Assembly (NCBI GenBank): GCA_013334735.1
Contig: JAAXXA010000007.1
Location: forward strand, 1 to 17,881
Length of the DNA: 17,881 nt
DNA from: Bacteroidota bacterium
GTDB lineage: Bacteria > Bacteroidota > Bacteroidia > Bacteroidales > CG2-30-32-10
Reading direction: 5' to 3'
Position 1 is the stretch's first letter, and every line of letters begins with the position of its first letter. The position numbers were made by a program, and so were the translations under genes. Below, piece by piece: positions 14,549-17,881 of the stretch. Below the pieces are notes generated by a model that was given only the letters and a program-made list of their open reading frames with translations, searched no databases and had not been told where the DNA came from.

Positions 14549-15640
14549 TTATCTTATCATTTTAAGCATATTTATTTCTGCATTGCTTAAAAAACGCCAT
14601 TTTCCGCGCGGAAGATCTTTTTTTGTAAGTCCGGCATAAGTAACTCTGTCAAGTTTTAATAACCTATATCCTAAACTTTCGAATATCCTCCTGACAATTC
14701 TGTTTTTTCCCGAATGGATTTCAACACCCAGACATTTTTTATCCCTACCATCACCATCAAAAGCTATTTCATCCACTTCGGCAACACCATCATCCAATTC
14801 AATACCTGATATTATTTTTTCAAGGTCAACTTTTGCCAAATTTTTATCAAGCTCTACATGATATATTTTCTTAACCTGATAACGGGGATGCATAAGTTTT
14901 TTTGCAATATTGCCATCGTTTGTAAACAGAAGCAAACCTGTAGTAGCCCTGTCTAATCTGCCTACGGGATATACTCTTTCTTTACACGCATTTTTAAGTA
15001 ATACCATCACTGTTTTACGACCTTCTGGATCATCGGTTGTTGTAATGTAATCCTTTGGTTTGTTCAATAAAATATAAACAGGCTTTTCTTTTTTAAGGGT
15101 TTCTCCTCCAAACTGAACTGAATCTTCAGGTGTAACTTTTGTTCCCAATTCGGTAACAATTACACCGTTTACCGAAACAGCGCCACTTTGTATAAGTTCA
15201 TCTGCTTCTCTTCTGGAGCAAATTCCGGAGTTCGAAATATATTTATTAAGCCTTACCAAACCATTATCATCGGTGGTATTTGAGCTTTTCCTGTAAACTT
15301 CTTTTCTACCTGTTTCTTTTTTATCAAACCTTCCTGTTTCTGCTCTTTCTCTTGTTCCCCTGAAAGTACTCGAAGGGCTCACTTTTGATTTTTTATCATA
15401 TCTTCCAGATTCTGGTTTATCTCTTTTTACTATTAATTTTTTACCATATCTGGTAGGTTTCGACTTACCGTTTCTTTCTCCCGTTTTTTTACCAAATCTT
15501 TTAGATTCTGGCTTTTCTATTCTGTCGCTCGATTTTTTATCCAATCTTTTAGGTTCGGATTTTTCACTTCTGTCGCTCGATTTTTTAATAAGATTTTTAC
15601 GTTCAGGCTTTTCTTTATTTTCTTCTTTATTATATCTCAT
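14549..15640 (-). CDS. rluB: 23S rRNA pseudouridine synthase, RluB/RsuA family, with long basic N-terminal extension
   Basis: A 363-residue RNA-modifying enzyme that would convert a uridine in 23S rRNA to pseudouridine. Seen: residues 1-125 are a low-complexity, highly basic tail built of repeated units of the type KKSSDR-EKPE--RFGKK, with no helix or domain. An S4 RNA-binding domain follows at 128-175 (VRLNKYISNSGICSRREADELI, VSVNGVIV). The catalytic domain has PVGRLDRATTGLLLFTNDG with catalytic D230, the KIYHVELD strand, and the closing GKNRIVRRIFESLGYRLLKLDR motif. The core is normal for RluB; the tail is typical only of Bacteroidota versions and probably aids RNA or ribosome binding. The gene lies 204 bases after lutB with a palindromic region between. 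RluB is preferred over RsuA by core length and style, but the exact target uridine is not provable here. Confidence 0.9.
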   Translation of the reverse strand: MRYNKEENKEKPERKNLIKKSSDRSEKSEPKRLDKKSSDRIEKPESKRFGKKTGERNGKSKPTRYGKKLIVKRDKPESGRYDKKSKVSPSSTFRGTRERAETGRFDKKETGRKEVYRKSSNTTDDNGLVRLNKYISNSGICSRREADELIQSGAVSVNGVIVTELGTKVTPEDSVQFGGETLKKEKPVYILLNKPKDYITTTDDPEGRKTVMVLLKNACKERVYPVGRLDRATTGLLLFTNDGNIAKKLMHPRYQVKKIYHVELDKNLAKVDLEKIISGIELDDGVAEVDEIAFDGDGRDKKCLGVEIHSGKNRIVRRIFESLGYRLLKLDRVTYAGLTKKDLPRGKWRFLSNAEINMLKMIR

Positions 15641-15748
15641 TTTTAATGTTTCTATGATATTAATTTACTTTATTTTCTTAAGTTGATTCTTCATTTCAAG
15701 GAAAAGGAAGTATGCTACAAATGTTATAAATATTAACTTTTATAAATA

Positions 15749-15810
15749 AGCAATCCTCATTATATGGTTGGCAATGATTGCTGATTGTGGATTGCTCCGC
15801 CATAAGCGGA
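15749..15810. repeat. cluster of short palindromes (GATTGC word)
   Basis: AGCAATCC (15749-15756) is the inverted copy of GGATTGCT (15789-15796). Between them GCAATGATTGC (15771-15781) is itself palindromic and the GATTG word recurs. Directly after comes TCCGC-cataa-GCGGA (15796-15810), a 5-bp stem. The set lies between lutB and rluB and has no T-run, so a terminator role is doubtful. Confidence 0.55.
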
Positions 15811-15844
15811 CTGCAAACTTAAAGAATCTTTATTTTATTAATTT

Positions 15845-17230
15845 TTATTTCCCGAAATTCCGTTGTTCTTTCCACAAACGATTAAATGTTTTTGAATGTA
15901 CTGTAGGTATCTCTCTTCTTGGTCCCCACGCTTTTGAAAAAAATTTATTTAACATAAAATTCTTCATTTTAGGAGTTGCTTTTTCGAGAAACCATCTTCT
16001 TTTCATAGCATTTTTCCATACATACATTGTTATTTTTTCCATTCGGGTTGTATAACCCATCTTAACGGAATCGCGCCTATTAAACAACAACAATTTATGC
16101 AGATTTATTTTAACCGGGCAAACATCGGTACATTTACCACATAGCGATGAAGCAAAACTCAGATGTTTAAATTCCTGCATACCTCTCATATAAGGTGTAA
16201 TAACCGAGCCTATGGGACCGCTATATGTAGTACCATAAGCATGACCTCCAATATTTTTATATACAGGGCAGCCATTAAGGCACGCACCACATTTAATACA
16301 TGAAAGAGCTCTGCGTTGCTCTTCATGGTCTAAAACTTCTGTTCTGCCGTTATCTAATAAAATAACATACATTTCATCGGGTCCGTCTTTTTCATCTTCC
16401 TGTCTTGGTCCGGTAAGTATAGTATTGTAAACTGTTATATTTTGACCTGTGCCATGAGTGGAAAGAAGAGGCCAAAAAAGGTCAAGGTCTTTCATCGAAG
16501 GAATAATTCTTTCTATTCCGGCAATTACTATATGTATTTTAGGAAATGAAACTGTCATTAAAGCATTTCCTTCATTTTCTGTTAAAGCAATACCTCCAAT
16601 GTCGGAAATTATAAAATTAGCTCCAGTTATTCCAACATCTGCAGTAATAAATTTATCTCTCAATAATCTTCTAACAAAAGCTGTTATTTCTTCAGGAGTA
16701 GCATCTTTATGAAAACCAAATTTATTATAAAATAATTCTGCAATGTCTTCTTTCGATTTATGCATTGCAGGTGTTATGATATGATATGGTTTTTCACCTG
16801 CTAATTGAACAATATATTCACCTAAGTCTGTTTCAAGCGATTCTATCTTTTTATCCTTTAAATGTGCATTAATATCAATTTCTTCGGTTATCATCGACTT
16901 TGATTTAACCACATAACGAGAATCGTATTTTTTTAAAATGTTTAATATTTCTTTAACAGCTTCAACCTGATCAAGCGCCCATATAATTTTTCCTCCTCTT
17001 GATACAAAATTAGCTTCAAAATCTACAAGATATTTACCAAGATCATTTATGGTTTTATGCTTAATATGAGCTGCCCTTTCTTTTGCAAGACTTAAATTAC
17101 AATATTGCATTTTTCCCTTAGGTACTACAGCATCATATTTTGAAATATTAAAATTGACAGTTTTTCTGTGATTTTTATCAAAAGCTTTTTTTTCTGAAGC
17201 TTCTATAAATTCCTGATAATAGTCTGACAT
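15845..17230 (-). CDS. lutB: LutB-like iron-sulfur protein (lactate utilization, LUD domain)
   Basis: A 461-residue cytoplasmic electron-transfer protein like LutB/YkgF, a component of the LutABC L-lactate oxidation complex. Seen: an N-terminal region, the LUD domain across about 65-300 (ITADVGITGANFIISDIGGIALTENEGNA, PKIHIVIAGIERIIP, STHGTGQNITVYNTILTGPR), then two 4Fe-4S motifs. The first is CIKCGACLNGCP with C311, C314, C317 and C321, followed by the family marker YKNIGGHAYGTTYSGPIGSVITP. The second is LCGKCTDVCPVK with C364, C367 and C371. The C-terminal tail matches LutB length (about 460-480). The partners lutA and lutC are not next to it in this window; rpiB lies upstream. The start ATG at 17230 is unambiguous. 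Its electron donor in this organism is inferred only from the family. Confidence 0.92.
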   Translation of the reverse strand: MSDYYQEFIEASEKKAFDKNHRKTVNFNISKYDAVVPKGKMQYCNLSLAKERAAHIKHKTINDLGKYLVDFEANFVSRGGKIIWALDQVEAVKEILNILKKYDSRYVVKSKSMITEEIDINAHLKDKKIESLETDLGEYIVQLAGEKPYHIITPAMHKSKEDIAELFYNKFGFHKDATPEEITAFVRRLLRDKFITADVGITGANFIISDIGGIALTENEGNALMTVSFPKIHIVIAGIERIIPSMKDLDLFWPLLSTHGTGQNITVYNTILTGPRQEDEKDGPDEMYVILLDNGRTEVLDHEEQRRALSCIKCGACLNGCPVYKNIGGHAYGTTYSGPIGSVITPYMRGMQEFKHLSFASSLCGKCTDVCPVKINLHKLLLFNRRDSVKMGYTTRMEKITMYVWKNAMKRRWFLEKATPKMKNFMLNKFFSKAWGPRREIPTVHSKTFNRLWKEQRNFGK

Positions 17231-17264
17231 AATTTATATTTTTTTAATAATTAATAAGTACTTC

Positions 17265-17302
17265 AACTTTAGGCACTCAAGGCACTCCAAACTTTAGGCA
17301 CT
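17265..17302. repeat. 13-bp direct repeat AACTTTAGGCACT upstream of lutB
   Basis: Two exact copies lie at 17265-17277 and 17290-17302, with an extra GGCACTC core between them at 17281. They fill the gap between rpiB and lutB. No -7 box or terminator was found within the gap. Confidence 0.6.
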
Positions 17303-17312
17303 TTTTACTATT

Positions 17313-17756
17313 TTATAAAGGTATTTTTTTTATTCTTCTTTCGTGTCTTCCTCCTTCAAAATTTGTATTTAAAAATGTATTTACAATATTTATTGCTGTT
17401 TCTGAATCAATAAACCTTGCAGGTAAACATAAAATGTTAGCATCATTATGTAAGCGCGCCAACGAGGCAATTTCTGTTGTCCAACATAATGCTGCTCTTA
17501 TTGATTGATGTTTATTTGCAGTTATGCAAACTCCATTACCGCTGCCACATACTAATATTCCTGTATGTTCATTATTATCATTTATATCTGCGGCTACTAA
17601 ATGAGCATAATCAGGATAATCAACACTTTCTTCCGAAAATGTTCCACAATCCCTAATTTTATAGCCTTTTAACAATAAATAATTTTTAATTACTTCCTTT
17701 ATTCTATATCCGGCATGATCGCTTCCTATAACTAAAATTTTATTATTTCCAATCAT
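17313..17756 (-). CDS. rpiB: ribose-5-phosphate isomerase B
   Basis: A 147-residue enzyme interconverting ribose 5-phosphate and ribulose 5-phosphate in the pentose phosphate pathway. Seen, numbered from ATG 17756: the opening ILVIGSDHAGYRIKEVI with D13 and H14, the SVDYPDYAH motif, ILVCGSGNGVCITANK with the likely catalytic Cys70 (equivalent to Cys66 of the E. coli enzyme), LARLHNDANILCLPAR with His103 and the phosphate-binding arginine, and the C-terminal FEGGRHERRI. All RpiB hallmarks are present and the length is usual (about 145-150). The frame is open to a TTG at 17780, but that codon lies in a -7 promoter element, so the ATG at 17756 is chosen. It is first in the run rpiB-lutB, which are 82 bases apart. 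Confidence 0.95.
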   Translation of the reverse strand: MIGNNKILVIGSDHAGYRIKEVIKNYLLLKGYKIRDCGTFSEESVDYPDYAHLVAADINDNNEHTGILVCGSGNGVCITANKHQSIRAALCWTTEIASLARLHNDANILCLPARFIDSETAINIVNTFLNTNFEGGRHERRIKKIPL

Positions 17757-17777
17757 TGTTAATAAATTATTAAATAA

Positions 17778-17785
17778 CAAAAATA
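17778..17785 (-). promoter_or_regulatory. Bacteroidota -7 promoter element for rpiB
   Basis: The minus strand reads TATTTTTG (TAnnTTTG), 21 bases upstream of the rpiB ATG at 17756. The rest of 17757-17881 is AT-rich, with no gene and no convincing -33 TTG. Confidence 0.5.
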
Positions 17786-17881
17786 TATAGAATTTAATAA
17801 TAAATCACATTCTATTAGAAATTAATCTTTTAATATAATAACAATAATAACTCATATTTCATAATTTGCTTGTTATTAGAA

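Noticed and set aside
15796..15810. TCCGC/GCGGA stem as a terminator of lutB
   Set aside because: The stem is only 5 bp and no T-run follows on the minus strand.
15768..16055. A plus-strand frame across the lutB end
   Set aside because: Most of it overlaps the end of lutB, and its remainder is the palindrome cluster.
1..17881. CRISPR array, tRNA, rRNA, insertion sequence or prophage
   Set aside because: No regularly spaced direct repeats, no cloverleaf or rRNA-like stretch, and no transposase or integrase motif were seen on either strand.

Overview
The window looks like chromosomal DNA of a low-GC member of the Bacteroidota, probably Bacteroidales or a relative. Start codons lack Shine-Dalgarno sequences. 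Several upstream regions carry the Bacteroidota -7 promoter element TAnnTTTG. Exported proteins have signal peptides ending FAQ/LAQ, and the RluB, AsmA-like and histidine kinase proteins have the shapes usual in that phylum. All 16 intact or edge-cut genes, and one probable gene fragment, lie on the minus strand, so transcription runs from high to low coordinates.

In order of transcription, 17756-14549 holds housekeeping metabolism and RNA modification: rpiB (ribose-5-phosphate isomerase B), a lutB-like iron-sulfur protein, and an RluB/RsuA pseudouridine synthase with a long basic N-terminal tail. Next, 14414-13600 is a small toxin-antitoxin-like patch: a HEPN gene overlapping an MNT nucleotidyltransferase gene, then what looks like the frame-broken start of an XRE-type antitoxin gene. 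From 13569 to 8813 there are envelope and signalling genes: a two-helix membrane protein with a BamE-like tail, a large AsmA-like protein, and a membrane histidine kinase whose sensor region looks internally duplicated. From 8461 to 7096 come a TPR lipoprotein and a DedA membrane protein. From 6805 to 3749 are three exported proteins of unknown function: a probable beta-propeller, a small cysteine-containing protein and a probable outer-membrane barrel. The left end, 3548-1, is a compact tripartite efflux operon in the order marR, tolC-like, membrane fusion protein, RND pump; the pump is cut by the window edge.

I see no transposase, phage gene, CRISPR array, rRNA or tRNA. The most distinctive non-coding content is a set of intergenic palindromic and word-repeat islands: 5051-5122, 7762-7828, 8612-8728, 10343-10404, 15749-15810 and 17265-17302. 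Each uses a different short word, and several look like REP- or MITE-like elements. I did not find a clearly new multi-gene system. The best candidates for unexplored biology are the exported unknown trio, the duplicated sensor of the histidine kinase, and the repeat islands.
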